Shown piece after piece: positions 1 through 7,996 of a stretch of 34,332 bases of DNA. The notes below the pieces were generated by a model. The model was not told the DNA's origin and did no database searches. It saw nothing but the letters and a program-made list of their open reading frames with translations. Within the stretch, counting starts at the first letter, position 1. Each line of letters starts with the position of its first letter. The DNA is from an uncultured Oscillospiraceae bacterium (GTDB taxonomy: Bacteria > Bacillota > Clostridia > Oscillospirales > Ruminococcaceae): the NCBI GenBank assembly GCA_900543295.1, contig UQQY01000005.1, positions 1-34,332 of the forward strand, written 5' to 3'. The translations under genes were made by a program, and so were the position numbers.

Positions 1-573
1 CTTATTGATCTCCTTGCTAAACTGCATTGCACAGGAGCCATTTTCCTCATTGATACGAATACCGGAAGGATAAATCAACATCACAAACGAAAGCGTATTC
101 TGCGCCGCGTCAATGGCGCGCGCCGTCAAACGGCGGTGATTCCACGGCATATACCAGATAAACGCCATGATGGAAACACACATAATGCAGATAAAAATGG
201 TCAGCGCGTTTGGTTCTTTCTGAAATGCGCCGAAGGAGTAAATGCCGAAAAACGCAGCAAGAATCAGCGTATAGATCAGGTTCTTTTTAAACATGGTCTC
301 ATGCTGGAATACGCGCAGACCGTTTTTAATTTCCTCTCCCGTAAAGGAATAGGAAACGCGGATGGCATCCTGCCCTTCGAATAGATCTTCTGTCTGATTG
401 GGTGTTTCAGGCTCCATATCATACTGTTCTCCGGTTACTCCCGCATGCACTGCCGTCTGATTCAGTTCTTCCTCCTGCTGTGTACGGGCGCTCTCTTTTT
501 CAGGCCGTTCTTCCTTTTCATCCGCCTTTCCTGTTTCTGATTCAAGCTCTTTGCTGTCTTTTAATTCGTCCAC
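1..573 (-). CDS. Partial membrane protein of unknown function
   Basis: A leftward reading frame stays open from a GTG at 573 to the window edge (191 residues seen; C-terminus missing). The GTG has an AGAGAGG ribosome site 7 nt upstream. The first ~90 residues are hydrophilic and rich in Glu, Lys and Gln. Two hydrophobic segments follow, roughly residues 126-145 and 154-175, separated by a short polar loop. After these the chain continues into a soluble-looking region. A soluble stretch plus a membrane hairpin resembles YcxB-like membrane proteins, but I cannot confirm that family. It begins 43 nt after the gyrB stop on the same strand, so it is probably co-transcribed with gyrB. No catalytic motif was recognised. 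The frame is certain; the function is unknown. Confidence 0.7.
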   Translation of the reverse strand, partial: MDELKDSKELESETGKADEKEERPEKESARTQQEEELNQTAVHAGVTGEQYDMEPETPNQTEDLFEGQDAIRVSYSFTGEEIKNGLRVFQHETMFKKNLIYTLILAAFFGIYSFGAFQKEPNALTIFICIMCVSIMAFIWYMPWNHRRLTARAIDAAQNTLSFVMLIYPSGIRINEENGSCAMQFSKEINK

Positions 574-616
574 TGGGGCACCTCTCTTTTTGTCCTGCTC
601 TTTTTATCCTAATTTC

Positions 617-2554
617 TTATATATCAAGATTGCTTGCATATTTTGCGTTTTTCTCGATAAATTCGCGGCGCGGCTGAACCTTATCGCCCATCAGAATGGT
701 AAAGATCTCGTCCGCACGCTGCGCATCTTCCATCGTTACCTGAATCATGACGCGGTTTTCGGGATTCAGCGTTGTTTCCCAAAGCTGCTCCGGATCCATC
801 TCACCAAGACCTTTATAGCGCTGAATATCCACCTTATTATGCGCCTCTCCGCCAAGTTCTTCAATATAACGGTCGCGCTCTAAGTCGTCATAAGCATAGC
901 GCACCTGCTTGCCGCGCCAAAGCTTGAACAGCGGCGGCTGTGCGATAAAGACATGACCTGCATCGACAAGCGGCCGCATGAATCGGAAGAAGAATGTCAA
1001 CAGCAGGGTTCGGATATGTGAGCCGTCAACGTCGGCATCCGCCATTATGACAACCTTTCCGTACCGTAGCTTCGACAGATCGAATTCTTCTCCAATGCCT
1101 GTGCCGAGCGCTGTAACAACCGGCATCAGCTTTTCGTTGCTGTATACACGGTCAAGTCGAGCCTTTTCGACGTTCAGCATCTTGCCCCAAAGCGGAAGAA
1201 TTGCCTGATAACGGCGGTCTCTTCCTGATTTTGCAGAACCGCCTGCCGAATCGCCCTCGACGATATAAATTTCCGTCAAGGACGGATCGCGCTCCTGACA
1301 GTCCGCAAGCTTGCCGGGAAGAGAGGCCGTTTCCAGCGCTGTTTTCCTTCTGGTCAGATCGCGCGCCTTTCTTGCAGCCTCTCTTGCGCGCTGCGCAGTC
1401 ATCGCCTTGTCGAAAATAGAACGCGCAACAGCCGGATTTTCTTCAAAATAGGCCATGAGCTGACTGGTGACCAGCTTTTCCGCAAGGGGTCGCGCTTCGA
1501 CGTTTCCAAGCTTTGTCTTGGTTTGTCCCTCAAATTCGCATTCCGTCAGCTTGATGCTGATAATAGCGGTCAATCCCTCGCGCACATCTTCGCCGCTTAA
1601 ATTCTTATCGGATTCCTTTAACAGGCCGTATTTTCTGCCATAGTCGTTGAACACGCGCGTTAAGGCATTCTTAAAGCCCAGCTCATGAAAGCCGCCCTCG
1701 ACCGTATGAATATTGTTCGCAAAGGAGAGAATCAGCTCATTATAGCTGTCATTATACTGCATGGCGATTTCCAATATCGCATCGTTTTCTTTTTTGGAGA
1801 GATAGATTACCTCGTCGTGGAGTACCTCAAGCTGACGGCGCTGATGGATAAAGGAAACAAAGCTTTTGATGCCGCCTTCATAGTGCAGCACCTCTTCAAC
1901 CGGCTCGTTTGGATCGCGCATATCCTTGATAACGATACGGATGCCTGCATTTAAAAAGGCCTGCTCGCGCAGTCTTGTCAGCAGCGTTTCGTAGTCATAG
2001 TGCGTATCTTCAAAAATTTCGTGATCTGCCTTGAACAAAACCTCCGTTCCTGTACGGTCTGTCTGGCCGATTACCTCCATTGGCTTGTCATAATGGCCGC
2101 GTTCAAAGCGCTGAAAATGAACATTCTTTCCATCATATGCAGTGAGCTCCAAGTATTCGCTCAGCGCGTTTACAACCGATGCGCCCACGCCGTGCAGGCC
2201 GCCGGACATCTTATATCCGCCGCCGCCGAATTTTCCGCCTGCATGCAATACGGTATAGGCGACTGTTGCAGCCGAAATTCCCTCCTTTGGATGAATTCCC
2301 GTCGGGATACCGCGTCCGTTGTCCACAACGCGGATCACTTCTCCCGGCAACAGTTCAACATCGATGCGCGTACAGTATCCGGCGAGCGCCTCGTCTATCG
2401 CGTTATCCACAATTTCGTATACCAGATGATGCAGTCCCTTTGGTCCGGTTGATCCAATATACATGCCGGGGCGTTTTCTTACTGCTTCAAGTCCTTCCAG
2501 AACCTGAATTTCCTCCGCACCGTAATGCTCGTTTCTGCTCGGATTCTGTTCCAC
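617..2554 (-). CDS. gyrB: DNA gyrase subunit B
   Basis: ATPase subunit of DNA gyrase, which introduces negative supercoils in the cytoplasm as GyrA2GyrB2. The N-terminal GHKL ATPase fold shows YEIVDNAIDEAL (residues ~46-57), DNGRGIPTG (~78-86) and GLHGVGASVVNAL (~119-131). The TOPRIM domain near residue 430 carries EGDSAGGSAKSGRDR, followed by DADVDGSHIRTLL. The C-terminus has the GyrB signature RYKGLGEMDPEQLW. I chose the GTG at 2554 because GGAGG lies 7 nt upstream; a TTG at 2605 would add 17 residues but has no ribosome site. That gives 645 residues, normal for the short Gram-positive GyrB. It is the last core gene of the leftward dnaA-dnaN-yaaA-recF-remB-gyrB series. gyrA is not beside it within the window. 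Confidence 0.97.
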   Translation of the reverse strand: MEQNPSRNEHYGAEEIQVLEGLEAVRKRPGMYIGSTGPKGLHHLVYEIVDNAIDEALAGYCTRIDVELLPGEVIRVVDNGRGIPTGIHPKEGISAATVAYTVLHAGGKFGGGGYKMSGGLHGVGASVVNALSEYLELTAYDGKNVHFQRFERGHYDKPMEVIGQTDRTGTEVLFKADHEIFEDTHYDYETLLTRLREQAFLNAGIRIVIKDMRDPNEPVEEVLHYEGGIKSFVSFIHQRRQLEVLHDEVIYLSKKENDAILEIAMQYNDSYNELILSFANNIHTVEGGFHELGFKNALTRVFNDYGRKYGLLKESDKNLSGEDVREGLTAIISIKLTECEFEGQTKTKLGNVEARPLAEKLVTSQLMAYFEENPAVARSIFDKAMTAQRAREAARKARDLTRRKTALETASLPGKLADCQERDPSLTEIYIVEGDSAGGSAKSGRDRRYQAILPLWGKMLNVEKARLDRVYSNEKLMPVVTALGTGIGEEFDLSKLRYGKVVIMADADVDGSHIRTLLLTFFFRFMRPLVDAGHVFIAQPPLFKLWRGKQVRYAYDDLERDRYIEELGGEAHNKVDIQRYKGLGEMDPEQLWETTLNPENRVMIQVTMEDAQRADEIFTILMGDKVQPRREFIEKNAKYASNLDI

Positions 2555-2670
2555 TCCATTACCTCCGTTTTTCGCCTTTTTCAAAGACGACGTATCTGTT
2601 TGCAATAAAAATTCAAATAGCCGTGTTTCTCACAAGGTCACATGAACCAAAGAAGAGCAGCAAAGTCTTG

Positions 2671-2922
2671 TCATCTCTTTGCCGCCCGTTTTCTGAGCGT
2701 TGCGGCTGAAATCTGCGAAATATATACAAGCTGTCTGTCTTCCTGCATGACGACGACAAAGGACTTCGGCATTTCATAGGAAACGGTGATAACCCGTCCC
2801 TCCTTCGTCGCACGCGAAAGAAAATCCTTCGTCTTTTTGGAAAGCGTCGCTTTTTCCAAGTCAAAAATGCCGATAATATCCCGGTATTTTACGACGACCT
2901 CCTGCCCAAGATGAAGATACAT
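2671..2922 (-). CDS. remB: Extracellular matrix regulatory protein B (DUF370)
   Basis: Small DUF370 protein of the RemA/RemB (YlzA/YaaB) family. In Bacillus subtilis RemB takes part in regulating matrix genes, and RemA relatives bind DNA as ring-like assemblies. The sequence shows the family start MYLHLGQ, then RDIIGIFDLEKAT, and a basic C-terminus ending in KRAAKR. The ATG at 2922 matches the family N-terminus and has AAGGGG about 11 nt upstream. A longer frame starting at 2949 would overlap recF and add nine atypical residues. With this start it is 83 residues and begins 8 nt after the recF stop. Position between recF and gyrB is the standard place for this gene in Firmicutes. The actual targets in this organism are unknown. 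Confidence 0.88.
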   Translation of the reverse strand: MYLHLGQEVVVKYRDIIGIFDLEKATLSKKTKDFLSRATKEGRVITVSYEMPKSFVVVMQEDRQLVYISQISAATLRKRAAKR

Positions 2923-2930
2923 AAGACGCT

Positions 2931-4052
2931 TTACCCCTTTTTCTCCCATTCGGCTGCACAGCCGTTTTTCATATCAAAAACTTTTCCATGCCTTAAGCCG
3001 CTTAGCTGAGACGGTTCGCAGCATGTGACAAATACCTGCATACCGTCTAAATTATTTAAAATATACTGCTGGCGCGTGCGGTCAAGCTCGCTCATCACAT
3101 CGTCCAACAGCATAACCGGACTTTCCCCGCAGGCTGCTTTTAAAACCTGCGCCTCCGCCAGCTTCAATGCAATGACGCAGCTTCTCTGCTGTCCCTGCGA
3201 GCCAAACGAACGCGCCGAGTTTCCGTCAAGCTCTAAAACAAGGTCGTCGCGGTGCGGCCCAGTCTCCGTAAATCCCTGCCGGCAGTCCGATTCAAACTGC
3301 TCTGAAAGCTTTTGTCGGTACTGTAAAACCCACGCTTTGTCGTATGTTTTCAGCTCAAAAGGTTTTTCGAATACCGTGGACGCATAGGAAACCGTCAGAT
3401 TTTCCCGTCCGCCGGAAAGTCCTTCGTAAATTTTGGAAGCAGCGCGGCGTACCCTCTCTATATAATCGCACCGATAAATCGTCAAAATCGTCCCGATTGC
3501 CGCAATCTGCTCATCCCACACGGCAATGTTTTCTGCCAGATCACGGTACATGGATGCATTTTTAAGCAGTGCATTGCGCTGCTCCATCAGCTTTTCATAC
3601 CGCATAAGATAGGACTTATATTGCGGTTTGATCTGCGAAATGGCAATATCAAGAAAGCGGCGGCGATTAGAGGGACCATCTTTTACAAATGAAAGATGTG
3701 CGGGTGAAAAAACCACCGCATAAAATGTGCCGCTAAGCTCGTTCGTGCTTTTTAACGGCACATCGTTTAAACGAATCTCTCTTTTTGCGCCAAGCCGGAG
3801 CGAAATTTCCTGATCGCGCTGCCGGTCTGTAAACGCCGCCTCTATTTTAGCGCATTCTGAACCAAAGCGCAGAAGCTCGCTCGCTTTTGCGCCGCGAAAC
3901 GACGGATTGCCCGTCAAAAGCCAGATCGCTTCGATCAGATTTGTTTTTCCCTGCGCATTCTCCCCGCAGATGACGTTGACCGTTTCATCCGGAACAATAC
4001 AAAGAGAAGAAATATTGCGATAGTCTGTCAGAGTAAGCCTTGAAAGCTTCAA
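2931..4052 (-). CDS. recF: DNA replication and repair protein RecF
   Basis: SMC-like ABC ATPase that works with RecO and RecR to load RecA at gaps and stalled forks. Visible motifs are Walker A GENAQGKTNLIEA near residue 30, the ABC signature FGSQGQQRS near residue 295, and Walker B VMLLDDVMSELD near residue 328. Length 373 residues is typical. The start is a TTG at 4052 whose last bases overlap the TGA of yaaA (TTGA, 4 bp), implying translational coupling; GAGG lies just upstream. The resulting N-terminus MKLSRLTLTDYRNI fits the family. The stop lies directly before remB. Confidence 0.96.
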   Translation of the reverse strand: MKLSRLTLTDYRNISSLCIVPDETVNVICGENAQGKTNLIEAIWLLTGNPSFRGAKASELLRFGSECAKIEAAFTDRQRDQEISLRLGAKREIRLNDVPLKSTNELSGTFYAVVFSPAHLSFVKDGPSNRRRFLDIAISQIKPQYKSYLMRYEKLMEQRNALLKNASMYRDLAENIAVWDEQIAAIGTILTIYRCDYIERVRRAASKIYEGLSGGRENLTVSYASTVFEKPFELKTYDKAWVLQYRQKLSEQFESDCRQGFTETGPHRDDLVLELDGNSARSFGSQGQQRSCVIALKLAEAQVLKAACGESPVMLLDDVMSELDRTRQQYILNNLDGMQVFVTCCEPSQLSGLRHGKVFDMKNGCAAEWEKKG

Positions 4053-4282
4053 GCGTCCTCAACCTCGCTGTTTTTTACCACAAAATGCAGTTTTTCAAGC
4101 GAGACCCTGTCCCCGTCCCGCAGCTTTTTGCCGCGCATGGTGCAAACCTCACCGTTTACACAGACAAGACCGTCGGCGATTATCTGTTTGGAAAGTCCGC
4201 CTGTTTCCGCAGCGCCGCAGAATTTTAAAAACTGGTCAAGCTTGATAAAGGGCGTGTGGATTGTAATGATTTCTTCGTTCAT
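4049..4282 (-). CDS. yaaA: S4-domain RNA-binding protein YaaA
   Basis: Small S4 RNA-binding protein conserved between dnaN and recF in Firmicutes (YaaA/RlbA group; in B. subtilis linked to late 50S ribosome assembly). The S4 core is visible as FIKLDQFLKFCGAAETGGLS followed by IADGLVCVNGE and a basic GKKLRDGDRV turn. The protein is 77 residues. The ATG at 4282 has GAGGA 6 nt upstream. It sits 13 nt after dnaN and overlaps recF by 4 bp, so it lies inside the dnaN operon. This YaaA is unrelated to the E. coli peroxide-stress protein of the same name. Confidence 0.92.
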   Translation of the reverse strand: MNEEIITIHTPFIKLDQFLKFCGAAETGGLSKQIIADGLVCVNGEVCTMRGKKLRDGDRVSLEKLHFVVKNSEVEDA

Positions 4283-4295
4283 CCTATGTCCTCTT

Positions 4296-5411
4296 TTATG
4301 ACTTCAGTCGAACGGGCAGAACAAGGAAAAGAAAACTGTCGTCGTCAACAGGAACCAGCTTCATCGGTGAAATCGGCCCATTCATTTCGATTTTCAGCTT
4401 TTCGCACTCGCTTGCCTTTAATGCGTCCGCCATATAACGGTTGTTAAAGCCGATGACGACTTCCGGGCCATCGCAGACAGCCGAAACAGAATCGCTGATT
4501 TTTCCGAGCGGCGTCTCGCAGAAAAGCTTGACCTCGTTTTCAAGGAAGGTGCAGCGGATATGGCTTTTTGCACGTTCCGTAATAATGATTGAAGCGCGGC
4601 CGATGCTGTCCAAAAACGGTTTTGTCTCAATCGTGACGTTCGTCAAACTCTCCTTTGGAATAGCGTTGCGGTAATTGATAAACTCTCCCTCCAACAGACG
4701 GGACACCATGACATAGCCGCCGGCGGAGAAGCAAATATGCTTAGAAGAAACGCTGATTTCTACCTGTTCTTCTTCTTTTTCTGCCGCAACCTTGGATAAA
4801 AGCTTGACAATCTCGCTGAGTGTCTTGCCGGGAACAACAAATTTCAGAGTATCGCTGATGTTTACCTTTTCTGTGCGCATGGCAAGACGGTAACCATCGA
4901 CTGATACTACGTTGAGCACACCGTCCGCAATGTCGAACAGAGAGCCGGTATGAACCGGATTTTGGTCGTTCTGCGCAACGGCAAACAATGTTTGGGAAAT
5001 CATATTTTTTAGAAGGAAAGAGGGAAGAGAAAAGGATGTGCCGTTTTCTACAGAAGGAATGTCCGGAAACTCCAATGCATCGATTCCCAAAATCGTGAAT
5101 TCAACATCTGCGCAGGAAATGACAGTCAGCAGTTTTTCATCGCAGCTGATCGTGACGATGCCGTTTGGCATTTTATTTACAATATTAGACAAAAGAGAGG
5201 CGTTTAAAATAACGGCTCCTTCTTCTTCTTCGCGGACAGAAATACTTTTGGAAATGCCAAGTTCCAGGTTATAGCTTGTCAGATTTAAAATTCCGTTTTT
5301 ACAATTGACCAAAATACCTTCTAATGCAACAAGCGTCGATTTGGAAGAGACGGCTGGCAGAACATTGTTGATGGATTCGCATAAAAGAGCTTTTTCGCAG
5401 GAAAATTTCAT
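4296..5411 (-). CDS. dnaN: DNA polymerase III sliding clamp (beta subunit)
   Basis: Ring-forming processivity clamp that holds DNA polymerase III and other repair and replication proteins on DNA. The 371-residue length and the three-fold repeated clamp architecture fit the family. Recognisable stretches are MKFSCEKALL at the start, VDGYRLAMR in the middle (the DGYRLA-type motif) and the C-terminal SPMKLVPVDD followed by FLVLPVRL, which ends near the hydrophobic partner-binding cleft. The start ATG at 5411 has a strong GGAGG 7 nt upstream. It is separated from dnaA by ~390 bp that look like the unwinding half of oriC, and it heads the dnaN-yaaA-recF-remB-gyrB series. Confidence 0.97.
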   Translation of the reverse strand: MKFSCEKALLCESINNVLPAVSSKSTLVALEGILVNCKNGILNLTSYNLELGISKSISVREEEEGAVILNASLLSNIVNKMPNGIVTISCDEKLLTVISCADVEFTILGIDALEFPDIPSVENGTSFSLPSFLLKNMISQTLFAVAQNDQNPVHTGSLFDIADGVLNVVSVDGYRLAMRTEKVNISDTLKFVVPGKTLSEIVKLLSKVAAEKEEEQVEISVSSKHICFSAGGYVMVSRLLEGEFINYRNAIPKESLTNVTIETKPFLDSIGRASIIITERAKSHIRCTFLENEVKLFCETPLGKISDSVSAVCDGPEVVIGFNNRYMADALKASECEKLKIEMNGPISPMKLVPVDDDSFLFLVLPVRLKS

Positions 5412-5487
5412 AGAGAGACCTCCTTTTTGTTTTGCTGTTGGTCATAAAATAAGGGAAAACCGGAAGTTGTCCTGTTTTTCTGTTCTA

Positions 5488-5512
5488 TTTTATTATGATT
5501 ATCATAATAAAA
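5488..5512. promoter_or_regulatory. 25-bp perfect palindrome, Fur/PerR-box-like
   Basis: Two 12-bp arms flank a single central T, with core TTATGATTATCATAA. The 7-1-7 layout resembles Fur-family operators; it differs from the PerR consensus TTATAATNATTATAA at two symmetric positions. It lies 77 bp upstream of the dnaN start codon and 7 bp from the triplet run at 5520. It could be an operator, part of the AT-rich unwinding element, or both. Confidence 0.55.
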
Positions 5513-5519
5513 ATAAAAA

Positions 5520-5562
5520 TAATAGTAGTCGTAGTAATAGGGGGTGTTGAAATCGTGGACAA
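5520..5562 (+). other. Basal unwinding system: DnaA-trio, G-rich spacer, two DnaA boxes
   Basis: Seven consecutive triplets (5520-5540) are four TAG, two TAA and one TCG. They run into GGGGTG, which overlaps the first of two abutting 9-mers: TGTTGAAAT (5545-5553) and CGTGGACAA (5554-5562). Reverse-complemented, these match TTATCCACA at 6 and 7 of 9 positions. The order trio, GC spacer, then reverse-oriented boxes is the one described for bacterial basal unwinding systems, where DnaA is loaded from the boxes onto the single-stranded trio. Confidence 0.72.
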
Positions 5563-5699
5563 CCGAAAAAGATCCTTTGATAAAGGGATTTGTCCGTGTT
5601 TTTTTTCGTGAAAAATGTGTTTGCAGGGCGGTAGAAAATGTGGAAAGAAAAAAGAGCCGCAAGAGTTCTGAACTTTTTAACGGTGGAATGTGAAGATAA

Positions 5700-5784
5700 T
5701 GTTGAAAACTACGTTGAAAAAGTTGAAAACCTTCCGGACAATCTTTTTTCTATTTTCCTGTGTTTAAAACACAAACGTTGAAAA
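5700..5784 (+). repeat. Four NGTTGAAAA elements (variant DnaA boxes?)
   Basis: The 9-mers at 5700-5708 (T), 5712-5720 (C), 5721-5729 (A) and 5776-5784 (C) share GTTGAAAA after the first base. The reverse complement TTTTCAAC resembles the DnaA box TTTTCCACA with C changed to A at position 6. Same-strand repetition inside the origin gap suggests low-affinity DnaA sites. Confidence 0.5.
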
Positions 5785-5802
5785 GCCTTTTGCCGAACAG
5801 CT

Positions 5803-7185
5803 TTATTTGTTCTGAATATTTTTGATAATGTCGTCAATGATAGCTTTTTGATGCGCGTTTGTAGAAATCTGCTGCTCCACCTGTTTTAAGGCGTAAGAAA
5901 CAGTGGAGTGATCGCGGCCGCTGAACTCATTTCCAATCAGATCCAGAGACATCTGTGTGACTTCCTTGATGATGTAGATTGCAACCTGTCTTGCATACGA
6001 GAGCGGCTGGCTGCGTTTTTTTGAGCGCAGATCATCTACTGTAACGGAATAGGTCTTAGCAACCTCCTCCATAATACGTTCTACCGTGACCGGAACCGGC
6101 TGGTTGTCGTTCAAAATTTCTTTGATTACCGTTTGTGCAACCGTAATGGAAGGAGGCGAACCAGCCAGCAGTTTATATGCCTTGAGCTTTTTTACCGCCC
6201 CTTCAAGCTGACGAATATTTGTCTTCAAGCGGTTTGCAATAAATTCGGTAACATCCGGCGGAATTTCAATCTGCAAGAGATCGGCTTTCCGGTTGATGAT
6301 GGCAATGCGCGTTTCAAAGTTCGGCGGGGAAATATCCGTCAAAAGACCCGACTCAAAGCGGCTCTTTAAGCGATCCTCCAAGGTTTTAATATCCTTTGGC
6401 GGCCGGTCGGAGGTAAGCACGATCTGCTTTCCAACCAGGAAGAGTTCATTAAACGTATGGAAGAATTCCTCCTGCGTACTCTCCTTACCGGAGATAAACT
6501 GAATATCGTCAACCAGAAGAATGTCCGCTTTGCGGTATTTGTTGTGGAATGCATCGATATTGCGGGAGGAAATCGCCGCAATCAATTCGTTTGTAAAAGT
6601 CTCACTGCTGACGGAGATAATCGTGCGTTCCGGATGATTTTTCTTGATTTCGTTGGAAATTGCCGTTAGAAGATGCGTTTTTCCAAGGCCGGACGGACCA
6701 TAGATGAAGAGCGGATTATACGAGCGAATTTGATTGTCCGTTGTAATGGCCTTGCATGCGGCATAGGCAAAGTTGTTGGATGGCCCGACAATAAAAGTAT
6801 CGAATGTGAATTCATAATTTCCGGACGGCTCGCCAAACGCATCGTCATAGCCGGGCTGAACCGTGGCGTTGGGTAAAGACGGCTGATCGGTTAAAGCGGC
6901 CTGCGGCAGATCTTTTTCATCGACCATGCTTTTAAACTCATCTTCGGTTACAATCAAAACCTCAACCGGAAAACCGAGAACCGCTTCAAACGCAGCTTCA
7001 AATTTTTCAAGATAGTGTTTAATTAAGACGTCGCGCTGGAACGGCGTCTTAATTTGGATAACGGCCTGATTATTTTCAAATCTGACGGGTTCGATCACTT
7101 TGATCCAGACGTTATAGGCCGTATCCGAAATCTGATCCTTGATAATGGCTTTTACGAGATTGACAACTTCAGTGAAAGACTCCAT
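5803..7185 (-). CDS. dnaA: Chromosomal replication initiator DnaA
   Basis: AAA+ initiator that binds DnaA boxes, forms a filament on oriC and melts the duplex. Domain I spans about residues 1-80 and is followed by a short acidic linker. The AAA+ domain shows Walker A GPSGLGKTH (163-171) and Walker B DILLVDDIQF (221-230). Domain IV ends with the DNA-recognition signature GRDHSTV (423-429). The length is 460 residues, typical for Firmicutes. The ATG at 7185 has GGAGGG about 11 nt upstream. A sigma-A-type promoter at 7445-7473 would give a leader of ~250 nt that contains box-like sites, consistent with autoregulation. It transcribes away from rpmH, the common Firmicutes arrangement. Confidence 0.98.
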   Translation of the reverse strand: MESFTEVVNLVKAIIKDQISDTAYNVWIKVIEPVRFENNQAVIQIKTPFQRDVLIKHYLEKFEAAFEAVLGFPVEVLIVTEDEFKSMVDEKDLPQAALTDQPSLPNATVQPGYDDAFGEPSGNYEFTFDTFIVGPSNNFAYAACKAITTDNQIRSYNPLFIYGPSGLGKTHLLTAISNEIKKNHPERTIISVSSETFTNELIAAISSRNIDAFHNKYRKADILLVDDIQFISGKESTQEEFFHTFNELFLVGKQIVLTSDRPPKDIKTLEDRLKSRFESGLLTDISPPNFETRIAIINRKADLLQIEIPPDVTEFIANRLKTNIRQLEGAVKKLKAYKLLAGSPPSITVAQTVIKEILNDNQPVPVTVERIMEEVAKTYSVTVDDLRSKKRSQPLSYARQVAIYIIKEVTQMSLDLIGNEFSGRDHSTVSYALKQVEQQISTNAHQKAIIDDIIKNIQNK

Positions 7186-7444
7186 GGAAAAATCATCCCT
7201 CCAGGGGCGTTTATTTTATAAACATGAAAAACCGGCTGATTCAACAGCAGGGAGGAAAACATCCAACACTGTGAAAATAGCCGGAAAACAGACAAAAAAT
7301 CAGCTTTCAGCTTTAAACTTAACGATTTTTAAACGATTCGGCATTAAAAACAAAGAGGAAACAGGAGGTATGTAGAAAACCTGTTGAATGCCGGTGAAAA
7401 GAGTGTGGAAAACAATCTTTGCAGACGCATTTTTGCTTACTGTC

Positions 7445-7473
7445 ATTATAACAAAAAACGAGTCGGTTTACAA
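7445..7473 (-). promoter_or_regulatory. dnaA promoter (sigma-A type)
   Basis: On the minus strand, TTGTAA (7473-7468) and a perfect TATAAT (7450-7445) are separated by 17 bp. Predicted transcription start is near 7438. The box-like site at 7404-7412 lies just downstream of the start and the one at 7486-7494 just upstream of the -35, so DnaA could affect its own transcription. Confidence 0.72.
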
Positions 7474-7617
7474 GAGTGAATTCAGTTTTCCACTTCGATT
7501 TTGAGCTTATATTATAATGTAACTCTTTTTGATTTATCTTTGCTGGAAAAGGAAAGCTCTTTGCTCTCTTTTTTATTTTTTCAGAAGGGCGGCGGACTGT
7601 CTTTTTTTGTGAACCGC

Positions 7618-7646
7618 TTGACAAAAAACAATCCGCTCTTTATAAT
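7618..7646 (+). promoter_or_regulatory. rpmH promoter (sigma-A type)
   Basis: Perfect TTGACA (7618-7623) and perfect TATAAT (7641-7646) with a 17-bp spacer. The predicted start near 7653 gives a ~95-nt leader to rpmH. The ideal sequence fits strong expression of a ribosomal protein gene. Confidence 0.88.
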
Positions 7647-7747
7647 ATTAGCTTGTAAGGTTTTGCCTTACTTTTGTTTGCGTTTAAGATATGCCTCCGG
7701 CACGTCTTAACATAAGACTTCACTTTCGGAAAAGGGGGTTTGCAGTT

Positions 7748-7882
7748 ATGAAAAGAACATATCAGCCGAAAAAGCTTCAGCGCAAAAGAGTGCACGGCTT
7801 TATGAAGAGAATGTCCGATGCAAACGGCAGAAAAGTTTTGGCGCGCCGCCGTGCAAAGGGCAGAAAAAGATTGTCTCACTGA
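7748..7882 (+). CDS. rpmH: 50S ribosomal protein L34
   Basis: Very basic 44-residue ribosomal protein of the large subunit, beginning MKRTYQPKKLQRKRVHGF and ending in GRKRLSH, an unmistakable L34. The ATG at 7748 has a GGGGG ribosome site upstream. A longer frame beginning at 7691 would add 19 residues not found in the family. It is driven by a near-ideal promoter and heads the rightward rpmH-rnpA-yidD-yidC-jag series. A hairpin with a T-rich tail lies between it and rnpA, which probably limits downstream expression relative to L34. Confidence 0.97.
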   Translation: MKRTYQPKKLQRKRVHGFMKRMSDANGRKVLARRRAKGRKRLSH

Positions 7883-7937
7883 TACAATAACAGACGGTAC
7901 TGTGAGAATGAGTTTTGTTTGAAAACTTAAAAATAGC

Positions 7938-7972
7938 AGACCACTGTTTTAAGGATAGTGGTCTTTATTTTT
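7938..7972 (+). terminator. Terminator/attenuator between rpmH and rnpA
   Basis: An 8-bp stem AGACCACT (7938-7945) / AGTGGTCT (7957-7964) with an 11-nt loop, followed by TTATTTTT. It lies before rnpA and no separate rnpA promoter is evident, so partial readthrough is likely. Confidence 0.75.
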
Positions 7973-7996
7973 AAAGCGAAGCGCGGGGATATGCCA

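Larger units (their letters stand above)
5412..5802. other. oriC, dnaA-dnaN side (probable unwinding region)
   Basis: This 391-bp gap has no credible gene. It contains an AT-rich segment (about 5481-5525), a 25-bp perfect palindrome (5488-5512), a triplet run plus two abutting DnaA-box-like 9-mers (5520-5562), a near-consensus box TGTGGAAAG (5639-5647) and four GTTGAAAA elements (5700-5784). In B. subtilis the unwinding element lies in the same gap, which supports the call. No perfect TTATCCACA box occurs here. Function is inferred from location and motifs. Confidence 0.8.
7186..7747. other. oriC, dnaA-rpmH side
   Basis: This 562-bp gap holds no credible gene. It contains DnaA-box-like sites TGTGGAAAA (7404-7412; reverse TTTTCCACA, a known variant box) and TTTTCCACT (7486-7494). 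It also holds the divergent dnaA and rpmH promoters and AT-rich tracts. Together with the dnaA-dnaN gap it would form a bipartite origin as in B. subtilis. No perfect consensus box was seen. Confidence 0.7.

Noticed and set aside
2403..2411. Perfect DnaA box TTATCCACA
   Set aside because: It lies in gyrB codons for the conserved IVDNAID segment, away from the origin gaps, so it is most likely a coding coincidence.
2555..2605. Longer gyrB with a TTG start at 2605
   Set aside because: No ribosome site precedes the TTG, whereas the GTG at 2554 has GGAGG at ideal spacing and gives the usual GyrB N-terminus.
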